From UBA5614 sp963667535 (GTDB lineage Bacteria > Cloacimonadota > Cloacimonadia > Cloacimonadales > Cloacimonadaceae): DNA of 64,000 nucleotides. Positions 53,515 to 62,170 of the stretch are shown here, in pieces. Positions within the stretch are counted from its first letter, which is position 1. Each line of letters opens with the position of its first letter. Where the stretch lies: the NCBI GenBank assembly GCA_963667535.2, contig CAXXDU010000002.1:3038001-3102000 (forward strand). Direction: 5' to 3'. The translations under genes and the position numbers were made by a program. Below the pieces are notes generated by a model that made no database searches, was not told the DNA's origin, and was given only the letters and a program-made list of their open reading frames with translations.

Positions 53515-54404
53515 CTCGCTCTGGGATGGGCTTTTTGATAAGCTTCTTTTACATCTTCCAATGTAACATGCGTATATGTTTCCGTAGTGGAAAGACTGGC
53601 ATGACCCAGCATAGTCTGTATAGCCCGCAGGTCTGCCCCGTTCTTGAGCAGATGAGTGGCAAAGCTGTGTCTGATTGTATGAGGTGAATAACCTTTCTGC
53701 GTGGCAATCAATCTGATAAACCGTTGCAGGATAATATTCAACTGCCGATTGTAAAAGGGTTTGCCTGTGTAAGTCAGAAACAGATGCTCATCTTTGCGCT
53801 CAGGATCGAGGTTTGGTCTCACCTTCAAATAAGTCTCTATGGTCAATATTGCAGGCCTGCCTACAGGGATGATACGTTCCTTATTACCTTTGCCGGTTAC
53901 TTTTATCAGACACTTTTTTATATCCAAATCCCTGAGTAATATACTGCACACCTCACCAATACGCAAGCCTGATGAATATATCAGCTCAAAAATAGCACGG
54001 TTACGGATGCCCAAAGTAGTGTCTGCTTCAGGTATTTTGAGTAATAGATTTATCTCTTCTTCTGTAAAGAATTTGGGCAGTGGTTTCTCAAATTTGGGCA
54101 GTTCCATCTTATCCACCGGACTTTTCTCAATCACTCCCACTTTCTTAAGGTAGCGAAAAAACATCCTTAGCGCTGCCATCTTACGTGCCAGAGAACGGTT
54201 CTTATCGCTCTTATCATGCAGGTTGCGCATAAAATCTCTCAGCATCAGAACAGTGATTTCTTTTACCTCCACTTCTCCATTGAGAAAGAAAGGCATCAGA
54301 AAAGTTTGTAACTGTTCCAAATCAAGCCTGTAGCCATACTGGGTATTTATGGATTTACCTTCAATCCTGATGTTTTCAATGAACTTATCTATATATTGCT
54401 GCAT
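53499..54404 (-). CDS. tyrosine recombinase, XerC/XerD-type
   Basis: A 301-residue site-specific recombinase. The N-terminal SAM-like DNA-binding domain is followed by the catalytic set: Arg in YSSGLRIGEVC, Lys in VTGKGNKERIIP, HTIRHSFATHLL (HxxR), GHASLSTTETYTHV (His and Tyr). The length is typical for chromosome dimer resolution enzymes, so a housekeeping Xer is more likely than a phage integrase; XerC versus XerD is not decided. Downstream of two small membrane protein genes. Confidence 0.93.
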   Translation of the reverse strand: MQQYIDKFIENIRIEGKSINTQYGYRLDLEQLQTFLMPFFLNGEVEVKEITVLMLRDFMRNLHDKSDKNRSLARKMAALRMFFRYLKKVGVIEKSPVDKMELPKFEKPLPKFFTEEEINLLLKIPEADTTLGIRNRAIFELIYSSGLRIGEVCSILLRDLDIKKCLIKVTGKGNKERIIPVGRPAILTIETYLKVRPNLDPERKDEHLFLTYTGKPFYNRQLNIILQRFIRLIATQKGYSPHTIRHSFATHLLKNGADLRAIQTMLGHASLSTTETYTHVTLEDVKEAYQKAHPRAREKKV

Positions 54405-54409
54405 TTGCC

Positions 54410-54574
54410 TTATCTATAATGATGAATAATCATGATTGCCAGAAACACTATCAGTGCTATTATCAGTAGAGTGCAGCCAATTCTTGTTATCATTCCATCT
54501 CCTTCAGGGTCTCCAAAAAACAACATTACGCCTAAATCAGCAAAGAACTGAACAATAACTTCCCAAATTGCCAC
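54410..54574 (-). CDS. small membrane protein (54 residues)
   Basis: A GTG start at 54574 directly follows the stop of the upstream small membrane protein gene; the stop lies 5 bp before the recombinase start. The predicted protein (MAIWEVIVQFFADLGVMLFF, then GDPEGDGMITRIGCTLLIIA, then LIVFLAIMIIHHYR) has a C-terminal transmembrane helix and perhaps a first amphipathic one. The tight packing between two genes supports it; nothing is known of its function. Confidence 0.55.
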   Translation of the reverse strand: MAIWEVIVQFFADLGVMLFFGDPEGDGMITRIGCTLLIIALIVFLAIMIIHHYR

Positions 54575-54820
54575 TTAAAATATGCCCAAGCCCAGACTCA
54601 GTCTGATTACACCGATTGCGATGGTGACCAGGCTGATTATCATACCTGCTTTAGCCGCTTGTTTAAAGCCGATATCGATATAGTGAAAAATGATATTAAC
54701 TGCTAATGCTAAAACTGAAAAGGGGATAAACACCCAGTTGAGCCAACCTAGTAGCGGTATAAAAGCAATCATGGTAAGCAGCAAGGCAACCAACGCCAGG
54801 ATTAAAGATAATAGTCCCAT
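54575..54820 (-). CDS. small polytopic membrane protein
   Basis: About 81 residues with two or three transmembrane helices (LLSLILALVALLLTMIAFIP, LNWVFIPFSVLALAVNIIF, AGMIISLVTIAIGVIRLSLG). Resembles DUF4190/YccF-sized proteins, but no family is certain. The ATG at 54820 with AAGGAG 8 bp upstream is preferred over an in-frame start at 54850. A minus-strand TTGACA (54881-54886), 17-bp spacer, TTATTA lies upstream. Confidence 0.7.
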   Translation of the reverse strand: MGLLSLILALVALLLTMIAFIPLLGWLNWVFIPFSVLALAVNIIFHYIDIGFKQAAKAGMIISLVTIAIGVIRLSLGLGIF

Positions 54821-54951
54821 ATACCAGACTCCTTTGTGATTATATATCACATAATGTTAATAAACTCTCCTGAGTTATTATGTCAAAGATTTTTCTTGTC
54901 ACAAAAGCAACATCTGAAATTCTTTAATTCATCAATGCTTCCGGAGGAAGA

Positions 54952-55704
54952 ATGAATCAGCATATCTCAGATAAAGCTAAACTTGGCGCAAATGTCTCAA
55001 TCGGATTCAATGTAGTGATTTGTGATGATGTAGTCATCGGTGATGACTGCACAATCGGGCATAATGTAGTCATTCATGCCGGCTCACAAATAGGAAAAGG
55101 CAACAGAATTGACGATAATACTATCATTGGCAAAAGACCACTATCCTCGCCCAGAAGTATTTTCAAACCACCAGTGGAAATGAAACCCGCTGTACTAGGA
55201 GACTACTGCCAGATTGGGGCAAACGTGATTATATACGCTCAGTGCACTATCGGGAACAGAAACCTGATTGCAGACCTTGCTACAATTCGTGAAAATGTGA
55301 CAATCGGAGAGCTGAATATCGTCGGAAGAAATGCCACTATAGAGAACTTCTGCACTATTGGCAACCGTAATAAATTCGAGACCAATTGCTATATTACAGC
55401 CTATTCAACCGTGGAAGATTATTGCTTTATCGCTCCTTGTGTGGCTACGAGTAACGACAACTACATGGGACGTGACCCGGAACGCTTTAATCACTTTAAA
55501 GGCATTACTATTAAAACGGGTGGACGTATCGGCGTAAATGTCACAGTTCTCCCGGGTAAAACCATAGAAGCTGATAGCATGGTAGCCGGAGGTAGTATTG
55601 TTACAAAAGATGTTCCGTCTGAATCTGTAGTGTTGGGAAATCCTGCCAGACTGGTCGGGGAAGTAAAAGATGCTCAGCTTCTGAAAAACAATCTGGATAA
55701 GTAA
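54952..55704 (+). CDS. hexapeptide-repeat acyltransferase
   Basis: A 250-residue left-handed beta-helix protein with many [LIV]-G-x4 hexapeptides (IGFNVVICDDVVIGDDCTIG, IGKGNRIDDNTIIG, IGNRNLIADLATIRENVTIG). It looks like an N- or O-acetyltransferase for a nucleotide-sugar or surface glycan, of the WlbB/LpxA superfamily. The active His may be in IGHNVVIH. ATG with GGAGG upstream. A glycosyltransferase gene follows 59 bp later. Confidence 0.85.
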   Translation: MNQHISDKAKLGANVSIGFNVVICDDVVIGDDCTIGHNVVIHAGSQIGKGNRIDDNTIIGKRPLSSPRSIFKPPVEMKPAVLGDYCQIGANVIIYAQCTIGNRNLIADLATIRENVTIGELNIVGRNATIENFCTIGNRNKFETNCYITAYSTVEDYCFIAPCVATSNDNYMGRDPERFNHFKGITIKTGGRIGVNVTVLPGKTIEADSMVAGGSIVTKDVPSESVVLGNPARLVGEVKDAQLLKNNLDK

Positions 55705-55763
55705 GACAATAACTTTACTTGACTAAATATGCAGATATATAAACTTAATCTCGGAGCTAAAAT

Positions 55764-56477
55764 ATGAAAGTACTTATCATTATTCCGACCTATAATGAGA
55801 AAGAGAACATAGAAAGACTGATAACTACAGTTCTCAAGCAGCATGAAGCTATAGAAATTCTTATTTGTGATGACAATTCACCGGATGGTACAGGCGGTTT
55901 AGTGGAAGGCATGATGCTTACAGAACCACGTATCCATATTATCAAACGTCCCGGTAAGATGGGACTTGGCTCTGCTTATGTTTCTGGCTTCAAATATGCT
56001 CTGAAACAAGACTATGATTACATTATGGAAATGGATGCAGACTTTTCTCACAATCCCAATGATGTGCCCAAGCTAATAGAAGCTGCCAAAGACAATGATT
56101 TGGTAATTGGCTCGCGCTATTGTAGTGGGATTAACATTATCAACTGGCCAATAGAAAGACTTCTGATTAGTTACTTTGCATCCAAATATGTTAGAATTAT
56201 TACAGGGATGCCGATAAAAGACCCTACCGGCGGTTTCAAATGCTTCAAGCGAATAGTCCTGGAAAAAATAGACCTGGATAATATCCATTCTGAAGGTTAT
56301 TCTTTCCAGATTGAGATGAATTATAAAGCCTGGGTAAAAGGCTTTAGACTTAAAGAAGTCAGCATTGTCTTCACTGAAAGAGTTGATGGTCATTCCAAGA
56401 TGTCCAAAAAGATTGTGTATGAAGCAGCCTGGATGGTCTGGAAACTTAAACTCCTGGCTTTAATGAAAGCCTTGTAA
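55764..56477 (+). CDS. polyprenol-phosphate glycosyltransferase (Dpm1-like)
   Basis: A 237-residue family 2 glycosyltransferase of the dolichol-phosphate mannosyltransferase type: IIPTYNEKENIERLI, LICDDNSPDGTGGLVE, DYIMEMDADFSHNP (DXD), DPTGGFKCFKRIVL, EGYSFQIEMNYKAW. It makes a polyprenyl-phosphate sugar donor for envelope glycosylation. It lacks C-terminal membrane helices, so it is of the single-domain type. Confidence 0.92.
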   Translation: MKVLIIIPTYNEKENIERLITTVLKQHEAIEILICDDNSPDGTGGLVEGMMLTEPRIHIIKRPGKMGLGSAYVSGFKYALKQDYDYIMEMDADFSHNPNDVPKLIEAAKDNDLVIGSRYCSGINIINWPIERLLISYFASKYVRIITGMPIKDPTGGFKCFKRIVLEKIDLDNIHSEGYSFQIEMNYKAWVKGFRLKEVSIVFTERVDGHSKMSKKIVYEAAWMVWKLKLLALMKAL

Positions 56478-56590
56478 TTTCTTTTCACAATAAAGACGCT
56501 AAGGCACAAAGAAAGATTAACAAGATATTGGTTCCTGTAATAATACATTCAGTGACTATCCGGGAAGTATCAGCAAATTCTATAGGGAAC

Positions 56591-56688
56591 TGTTTCACCT
56601 TTCCACCTTTCCACCGTTTCACCTTTCCACTTAGTATTATATCATGAAAGACACCGTTTTACCTCTCCACCTTTCCACCTTTCCACCT
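56591..56688. repeat. TTTCCACC-type repeat across a gene start
   Basis: Strings of ACCTTTCCACC and CCGTTTCACC occur on both sides of the ATG at 56644 (56591-56630 and 56651-56687). The same strings are found at 11525-11565 and 12320-12355, and in reverse at 23540-23570. Confidence 0.75.
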
Positions 56689-58029
56689 GAGCATAGAATT
56701 ATTCACTTCCTAAAAATAGAAAAAATAGCCATGCACGGTTACGGGATTGGCTTTGCTGAAGGTAAAGCTGTCTTTGTTCCTTTTACCATGCCAGGAGATT
56801 GTATCAATGTAAATGTCCGCCTGGAAAAGAAAGACGTTATCTTTGGCACTGTAAGTGAATATCTCGAATCATCAGATATCAGTATCGACCCTCAATGTGA
56901 TGCCTTTGGCGGAGAACATGCCTGTGGTGGTTGCGACTGGTTGATGGTACCCTATAGAACACAGCTTGACTGGAAAACTCAATTGCTTAAAGAATCCTTT
57001 GCCCCCATCTGCTTATCTGATTTGGTTCAAACCATTATACCCTCTCCCCAACCTCAACACTATAGAAATAAGAGCTTTCTGCCTTGCAGCACATCTGAAC
57101 GAGGTATCGATTTTGGCATCTTTGAACGCTACAGTCATAGTGTTATTCCGCATAAAGCCTGCCTGCTGCAACCACCTGTAATGGATGAAATCCTGAATGA
57201 AATCATCGTATTTGCGCAGCAAGTTAAGCTTGAACCATACGATGAGAACACACAAAAGGGTATACTGCGGCATGCCGGTATCAGAATTAACAGCCCACAG
57301 GATGAAATTTTACTAATATTGGTAACAAAGGGCAGTAAATTTCCCTTTACGCAACAGTTTATCCGCACCATGACTTCCCGTTTTCCACAGATTGTGGGCA
57401 TTATCCAAAATATTAACAGAAGCATTGGCAACGTAATTCTGGGTAATGAAGACAAACTGCTATATGGTGTTCCCTATCTCCATGAGTCATTGAAAGATAC
57501 TCAATATCGGCTGCATTACCGCAGCTTCTTCCAGATTAATTCCGGCACTACAGAACTCTTATATGATTCTCTGTTACAAAGCCTGAATAAAGACGATATT
57601 GTGCTGGATGCTTATTGTGGAATTGGCAGTATCGGGCTATATATAGCAAATAAAGTTAAACGCATTATTGGCATTGAAGAAATACCCGAAGCCATAGCAG
57701 ATGCTGAGTTTAATCAGTCATTGAATAAATCTGATAATGCACATTTTGTGCTTGGAAAAGTTGAGGATAAACTGCCCGAACTAATGGAAAAGCATCATTT
57801 TTCTACCGCGATATTAGACCCTCCCCGCAAGGGTGTGGAAGCTTCTTCGCTTTTATCTCTGGCAGAGCATAAAATCAGGCAGATATTCTATGTCAGTTGT
57901 AATCCCATGACTCTGGTCAGAGACATCAAACTCTTAATAGAAAAGGGTTATCAGGTTGAGGCAATCAGACCGTTTGATATGTTTCCCCAAACCTGGCATA
58001 TCGAGACAGTAGTAAGGTTAAGTTTATGA
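56644..58029 (+). CDS. 23S rRNA/tRNA uracil-5-methyltransferase family (RlmD/TrmA-like)
   Basis: A 461-residue SAM-dependent RNA methyltransferase. The TRAM domain (KIEKIAMHGYGIGFAEGKAV), the iron-sulfur cysteines (CDAFGGEHACGGCDW), the SAM motif VLDAYCGIGSIGLY, DPPRKGVEASSLL and the catalytic YVSCNPMTLVRD are intact. RlmD, RlmCD and TrmA cannot be separated by eye. The first ~20 residues (DTVLPLHLSTFPPE) are translated repeat sequence and no clear Shine-Dalgarno precedes the ATG, so the start is uncertain. Confidence 0.9.
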   Translation: MKDTVLPLHLSTFPPEHRIIHFLKIEKIAMHGYGIGFAEGKAVFVPFTMPGDCINVNVRLEKKDVIFGTVSEYLESSDISIDPQCDAFGGEHACGGCDWLMVPYRTQLDWKTQLLKESFAPICLSDLVQTIIPSPQPQHYRNKSFLPCSTSERGIDFGIFERYSHSVIPHKACLLQPPVMDEILNEIIVFAQQVKLEPYDENTQKGILRHAGIRINSPQDEILLILVTKGSKFPFTQQFIRTMTSRFPQIVGIIQNINRSIGNVILGNEDKLLYGVPYLHESLKDTQYRLHYRSFFQINSGTTELLYDSLLQSLNKDDIVLDAYCGIGSIGLYIANKVKRIIGIEEIPEAIADAEFNQSLNKSDNAHFVLGKVEDKLPELMEKHHFSTAILDPPRKGVEASSLLSLAEHKIRQIFYVSCNPMTLVRDIKLLIEKGYQVEAIRPFDMFPQTWHIETVVRLSL

Positions 58030-58508
58030 ACCACTTTGAGTTTCAACACTACCACAAAAACACAAATCCTTTTACAAAGCTCCTTAATAGATTTTCTATG
58101 TTGATGTGCATACTAACCTGTTTTCTGCTCCTAAGTTGTAAAGATACAACCTCTGCTTCTTATGATGAATCACGCATAAATGAAATCATGTACAATGTCG
58201 AGAATGCTTTCAATAACCATGATATAGATGCTCTGATGCTTAATTTTAGCAGCGAATACCTGCATAACGGACAAGCTAAGTGGGAAATTGAGGAAGTCTG
58301 GCTAAACAGGATGGGACAATATTTGCTGATTGATTTCCAGAATATTGAAATCGATGTGCATGACGATGAAGCAATGGTTAGTTTCAGAATGAAGCTGACT
58401 AATGCTACAGAAACGGTATATATCGACGAACCTGCAACCCATGGCGACCTCAGTTACTTTTTTTATAACAATTCCGATTGGGTAGTATACGGTAATCAAC
58501 ATCAATAA
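58026..58508 (+). CDS. NTF2-like lipoprotein
   Basis: About 160 residues. ATG overlaps the methyltransferase stop (ATGA) with AAGG upstream. A later ATG at about 58098 would give a standard lipoprotein signal (MLMCILTCFLLLSCKD, lipobox LLSC). The mature part (INEIMYNVENAFNNHDIDAL, then MLNFSSEYLHNG and VSFRMKLTNATETVY) fits a SnoaL/NTF2-like cone fold. Function unknown. Confidence 0.6.
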   Translation: MNHFEFQHYHKNTNPFTKLLNRFSMLMCILTCFLLLSCKDTTSASYDESRINEIMYNVENAFNNHDIDALMLNFSSEYLHNGQAKWEIEEVWLNRMGQYLLIDFQNIEIDVHDDEAMVSFRMKLTNATETVYIDEPATHGDLSYFFYNNSDWVVYGNQHQ

Positions 58509-58703
58509 TAAACTCCTGCTAGATTTACCTCTGAATATCCTTATCTATTTTAACATAAACCAAAATTAACTTGACACTAATCAATCGTTATAACAAATAG
58601 ATAACATGTTGTAAGTTGTTTTTTATGCGGTTTTACACTCTTAGCGTACAACACCTCTGCTATATAAGATTGTATTTCTATTTTTAAAGATAAGGAGCTC
58701 CGT

Positions 58704-61199
58704 ATGAAAAGAATTATTACTTCAATTTTATTAATTGTCCTATCCTTTAGTATTCTGCAAGCAGCACTTTTGAATGAGAGTTTTGAAGGTACATGGTTGC
58801 CTGAAATGTGGAGTCTTAATGCCGGCGCCGGTTTTGATACCGATTACTGGCAAAAGATTATTTCCGGTGGTATAATTGGAGAGGGTGCTTTTTATTCCGG
58901 AAGTGCCAGTGCCGGTATTTACGGAAACGGTGCTATTTCCAGCTGGAAACCTCACAATGATTTTTTGATAACCCCGGAGCTTACTCCGGATGCTGTTCAC
59001 CATACTTTTATCTTTCATGCCAAGCAATATCTCGACGGTTATGAAGACCATTTCCAGGTTCTACTGCGTTATGCCTCCGGACCCTATACTGTCGCAACAT
59101 TAGATTCTGATGCCGAGGCAAATACATATTGGACTACCTATTCCTATGATTTATCAGCCTATGAAGGTATCCCGATTTATATCAGTATCCGTGCCTATGG
59201 AGAATATTCCAACGGTTTGCTGTTAATCGATGATGTTATGGGGCCGGAAGTAACCGGAACTCCTGAACCTCCTTATCTCTATGCCCTGCCAAACTCTCAG
59301 AACTTCGGGAATCAACGCATGGGCACCCACTCTGCTGAAACTAATTTCTATATCGGCAACACAGGAGGAAGCGTCCTGAGTATAACAAATATTTATCTGA
59401 CCGGAACTGATGCCTCCAGCTTTTACCTGTATGATACCCACACCTACCCGCATAATATCAATAGCATGGCAGATACTATCATTGTACATGTCGTGTTCAA
59501 CCCTCTTTCAGTTGATGTTAAAAACGCTACTCTGGTTATCGCATTTGGAGCTGATAGCTTAAAATATATCCCATTATACGGGATAGGTGTTGATTCTGAT
59601 GCAGGAGGTATATTCAGTCCTAGTCAGACTGAAGTAGATTTCGGTCAGTACAGAATAGGCACTTCTTCTCCAGATATGTACATGGCTGCCTACAATATTG
59701 GAACCGGTGATTTGGAAATCGCCAGTACATCAATAGTAGGTACTGATGCTCCTGATTTCCTTCTGACCGACACAAACAGTTATCCCTTCACTATTGACAC
59801 ATATAACCCTTCACTACCTATAGTTTACCTATCTGTGCAAGTGGCATTTGCTCCTTCATCTTTAGGAGCAAAATCCGCCACCCTCCGTTTTGTAGATGGT
59901 GACGGAGCCAATCATGATATCCCGCTCATGGGAGAATGTGTTCTTTACCTCCCTCAGGGAGTACCCTATACAGAATTTTTTGACTGGGAACCTCTGGCAC
60001 CGGAATGGAGCATTACTGATGTGAGTGGAACTGCCGGTAACTGGTCTATCTGTTTTCCTGGACCAGTAACACCTCCTTATAGTGCCTATTCAGGAGAAGG
60101 ATGTATAGGGTTCAATAGTAGTTCTGCGCTGGGTGGAAGCACAAGACTGGAATCAGGAAAGCTTCAGCTTGATGGATACTTTGCAGCACGCATGGAATTC
60201 TGGATGTATCATGATAACGGTGCCAGCGCTGATGATGACCGCGTGACAGTGCAATATGACCATGGCACTGAAGTCTGGTCTAGTACCGCTCTGACTGTAA
60301 ACCGCTATCAAAGCGGAACACCCGGCTGGACTAAATATACGGTTGACCTGGCTCCGCTTATTGGTACAAATACCGGCAGAATTGGCTTTCTGGGTATCTC
60401 CGATAATGGAAATGATATGTTTATAGATGAAGTGGCTTTTATCATTTCCACCCCAACACCTGAAACTTGCTATATTTCTGAGGTTTGTGACAACCTGCCC
60501 GGACAGCCTGCCGGCACAGGTTTCATTGAAATAACTTCCAAAGTACCTTATGCTCAGGATATCAGCGATTACAGAATTCGCAAAGGTACTTATGATGAAT
60601 GGGGCTCATTTTGTACTGAAGACCCGGAGGTAACGTATTTCATACCATCCGGTACCGTTATTAGTTCCGGTTCTGTCTTAATCATCGGAAACGGAGCAGA
60701 TGAAACTACTTTCAAAGCAGCCTGGGGAATTACAGGTTCTATTAATTATATCAGCGGTGACGCTGCTTTGGATATTACCTGCGGGAAAGCTTATGAATTC
60801 TGGAGTTACGTACACCCCAGCAGGGATTATTTTGAAGGCACAGTTGACGCGTCTCCATTAGTTGCCATTGGTCTGGATGCAGTACATGATATAACCACCG
60901 GCTGGTCAATGTCTGATGCCTCAAATGGTACTCCGGGGTATACAGGCGGTAGCTCTGTCCTATCACCTCCGCCCAATATAACTGTTATACCTAATGGCAC
61001 TGATTTAGAGCTTCATTGGGGCTCAGTCGATGGAGCAATTGGCTATTTTATTTACAACGCTCCCACTCCTCAGGGACCTTGGTGGCTAAAAACTTATATT
61101 ACCGGAACTCAATTAACACATCCTCAAACTGATACCGTAGCAGTGGAATTCTTTAGAGTAAAAGCTACCCCGGATTCCATCCAAACGTCAACAAGATAA
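58704..61199 (+). CDS. large secreted multidomain surface protein
   Basis: An 831-residue exported protein. Signal peptide (MKRIITSILLIVLSFSILQA); a choice-of-anchor J/MAM-like domain (LNESFEGTWLPEMWSLNAGA); two choice-of-anchor D/ASH-like domains (NFGNQRMGTHSAETNFYIGN and DFGQYRIGTSSPDMYMAAYN); a second MAM-like domain (FFDWEPLAPEWSITDVSGTA); a lamin-tail-like domain (CYISEVCDNLPGQPAGTGFI); and a C-terminal Fn3 domain. No type IX sorting domain is visible at the end, so the export and attachment route is unclear. Probably adhesive or structural. Shine-Dalgarno AAGGAG. Confidence 0.8.
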   Translation: MKRIITSILLIVLSFSILQAALLNESFEGTWLPEMWSLNAGAGFDTDYWQKIISGGIIGEGAFYSGSASAGIYGNGAISSWKPHNDFLITPELTPDAVHHTFIFHAKQYLDGYEDHFQVLLRYASGPYTVATLDSDAEANTYWTTYSYDLSAYEGIPIYISIRAYGEYSNGLLLIDDVMGPEVTGTPEPPYLYALPNSQNFGNQRMGTHSAETNFYIGNTGGSVLSITNIYLTGTDASSFYLYDTHTYPHNINSMADTIIVHVVFNPLSVDVKNATLVIAFGADSLKYIPLYGIGVDSDAGGIFSPSQTEVDFGQYRIGTSSPDMYMAAYNIGTGDLEIASTSIVGTDAPDFLLTDTNSYPFTIDTYNPSLPIVYLSVQVAFAPSSLGAKSATLRFVDGDGANHDIPLMGECVLYLPQGVPYTEFFDWEPLAPEWSITDVSGTAGNWSICFPGPVTPPYSAYSGEGCIGFNSSSALGGSTRLESGKLQLDGYFAARMEFWMYHDNGASADDDRVTVQYDHGTEVWSSTALTVNRYQSGTPGWTKYTVDLAPLIGTNTGRIGFLGISDNGNDMFIDEVAFIISTPTPETCYISEVCDNLPGQPAGTGFIEITSKVPYAQDISDYRIRKGTYDEWGSFCTEDPEVTYFIPSGTVISSGSVLIIGNGADETTFKAAWGITGSINYISGDAALDITCGKAYEFWSYVHPSRDYFEGTVDASPLVAIGLDAVHDITTGWSMSDASNGTPGYTGGSSVLSPPPNITVIPNGTDLELHWGSVDGAIGYFIYNAPTPQGPWWLKTYITGTQLTHPQTDTVAVEFFRVKATPDSIQTSTR

Positions 61200-61216
61200 T
61201 TGTTTATAAAACAAAA

Positions 61217-61250
61217 GCAGTCTGAGTATTACTATTCAGACTGCTTTTTT
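61217..61250 (+). terminator. rho-independent terminator
   Basis: GCAGTCTGA...TCAGACTGC stem followed by six T, 17 bp after the surface protein stop. Confidence 0.92.
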
Positions 61251-61255
61251 CTACA

Positions 61256-61285
61256 GTAGGATAACCGCCCCCGGTTGTCCAAACG
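61256..61285. repeat. solo inverted copy of the array hairpin
   Basis: GTAGGATAACCG...CGGTTGTCCAAACG is the reverse complement of the last, remodelled unit of the 86-bp array (GTTTGGACAACCG...CGGTTATCCTAC at 44777-44806). Confidence 0.8.
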
Positions 61286-61299
61286 TAATTAATCAGAAT

Positions 61300-61324
61300 G
61301 TCATTCCTGCGAAGGCAGGAATCC
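61300..61324. repeat. REP-like palindrome
   Basis: GTCATTCCTGC...GGCAGGAATCC, the same family as at 9103, 11961, 22485 and 43531. Confidence 0.8.
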
Positions 61325-61353
61325 AGAACCATAAGCTTTATTCGATTTTGCAC

Positions 61354-61382
61354 TTGACAGAACTTACACTTATACGATAAAA
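61354..61382 (+). promoter_or_regulatory. candidate promoter of the toxin-antitoxin pair
   Basis: TTGACA (61354-61359), 17-bp spacer, ATAAAA, about 37 bp upstream of the antitoxin start. Confidence 0.55.
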
Positions 61383-61418
61383 TGAAATCAGTAATTTAAC
61401 TTAGAAAGAGAGATAATC

Positions 61419-61724
61419 ATGATTTTTCAGCATGACGATATTGATTTAAAGAAAGTGTCTGAACTTGCTATAGAGTATCAAATAAATGAGGTGTACCTAT
61501 TTGGTTCATCTCTTAGAGATGATTTCAACATAGATAGTGATATCGATATTCTGATTGCTTTCAAAGATGATGTTCATTATTCTTACTTTGACTTATGTGA
61601 CTTGCAGGAAAAGTTCGAAGCATTATTCCACCGCAAAATTGACTTAGTAGAGAAAGAAGGTCTGATTAATCCTTATCGCCGCTCTGAAATCCTCAGGACC
61701 GCCAGGTTAATCTATGCTGCTTAG
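61419..61724 (+). CDS. mntA: MntA-type nucleotidyltransferase antitoxin
   Basis: A 101-residue minimal nucleotidyltransferase. The core motif FGSSLRDDFNIDSDIDILIA (GSx10DxD type) is intact. In characterised type VII HepT/MntA systems this protein AMPylates a tyrosine of the HEPN partner and so neutralises it. Start ATG with AAGAGAG upstream. It overlaps the HEPN gene by 11 bp. Confidence 0.88.
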   Translation: MIFQHDDIDLKKVSELAIEYQINEVYLFGSSLRDDFNIDSDIDILIAFKDDVHYSYFDLCDLQEKFEALFHRKIDLVEKEGLINPYRRSEILRTARLIYAA

Positions 61725-62055
61725 TGACCGTGATAAATCTTATCTTTGGGATATTTCTGAGGCTTGTAACGATATTATTCAATTCACAGAGAACATAACC
61801 TACAAAGAATTTTCTGAGAACAAGCTGATTAGATTTGCTGTTGAACGTCAAATCATTGTTATCGGGGAAGCCGCTAATCACTTTTCTGATGACTTTATCA
61901 ATGTAGCGACCGAGATACCCTGGAAAAGAATAATTGGACTACGCAATATTGTTGCTCATGAATATGGAGCAATTTTAGCAGAAAGAATTTGGTTAATTGC
62001 TAAAAATAATATCCCCGAATTATTGCTGTTTGTAGATAAATATCTAAACAAATAA
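61714..62055 (+). CDS. hepT: HepT-type HEPN ribonuclease toxin
   Basis: A 113-residue all-helical HEPN (DUF86) protein. The RNase motif RNIVAHEY (R-x4-H-x-Y) is intact, including the Tyr that is AMPylated in studied homologues. VIGEAANHFSDDF is another family segment. Toxic RNA cleavage is expected when not neutralised. Translationally coupled to mntA. Confidence 0.9.
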   Translation: MLLSDRDKSYLWDISEACNDIIQFTENITYKEFSENKLIRFAVERQIIVIGEAANHFSDDFINVATEIPWKRIIGLRNIVAHEYGAILAERIWLIAKNNIPELLLFVDKYLNK

Positions 62056-62170
62056 ATCCATTTTCCGTTAGCATCTTACATAATCTTACCCAACATAGCT
62101 TATACAAAATAGTCGGCGGGATGCAGACCACGACCAACAACCGTGCAGGTTATGCTACTTTTACTGACTC

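Noticed and set aside
53499..54404. Phage or integrative-element integrase
   Set aside because: Length, motif context and neighbours fit a housekeeping Xer recombinase; no att repeats or phage genes flank it.
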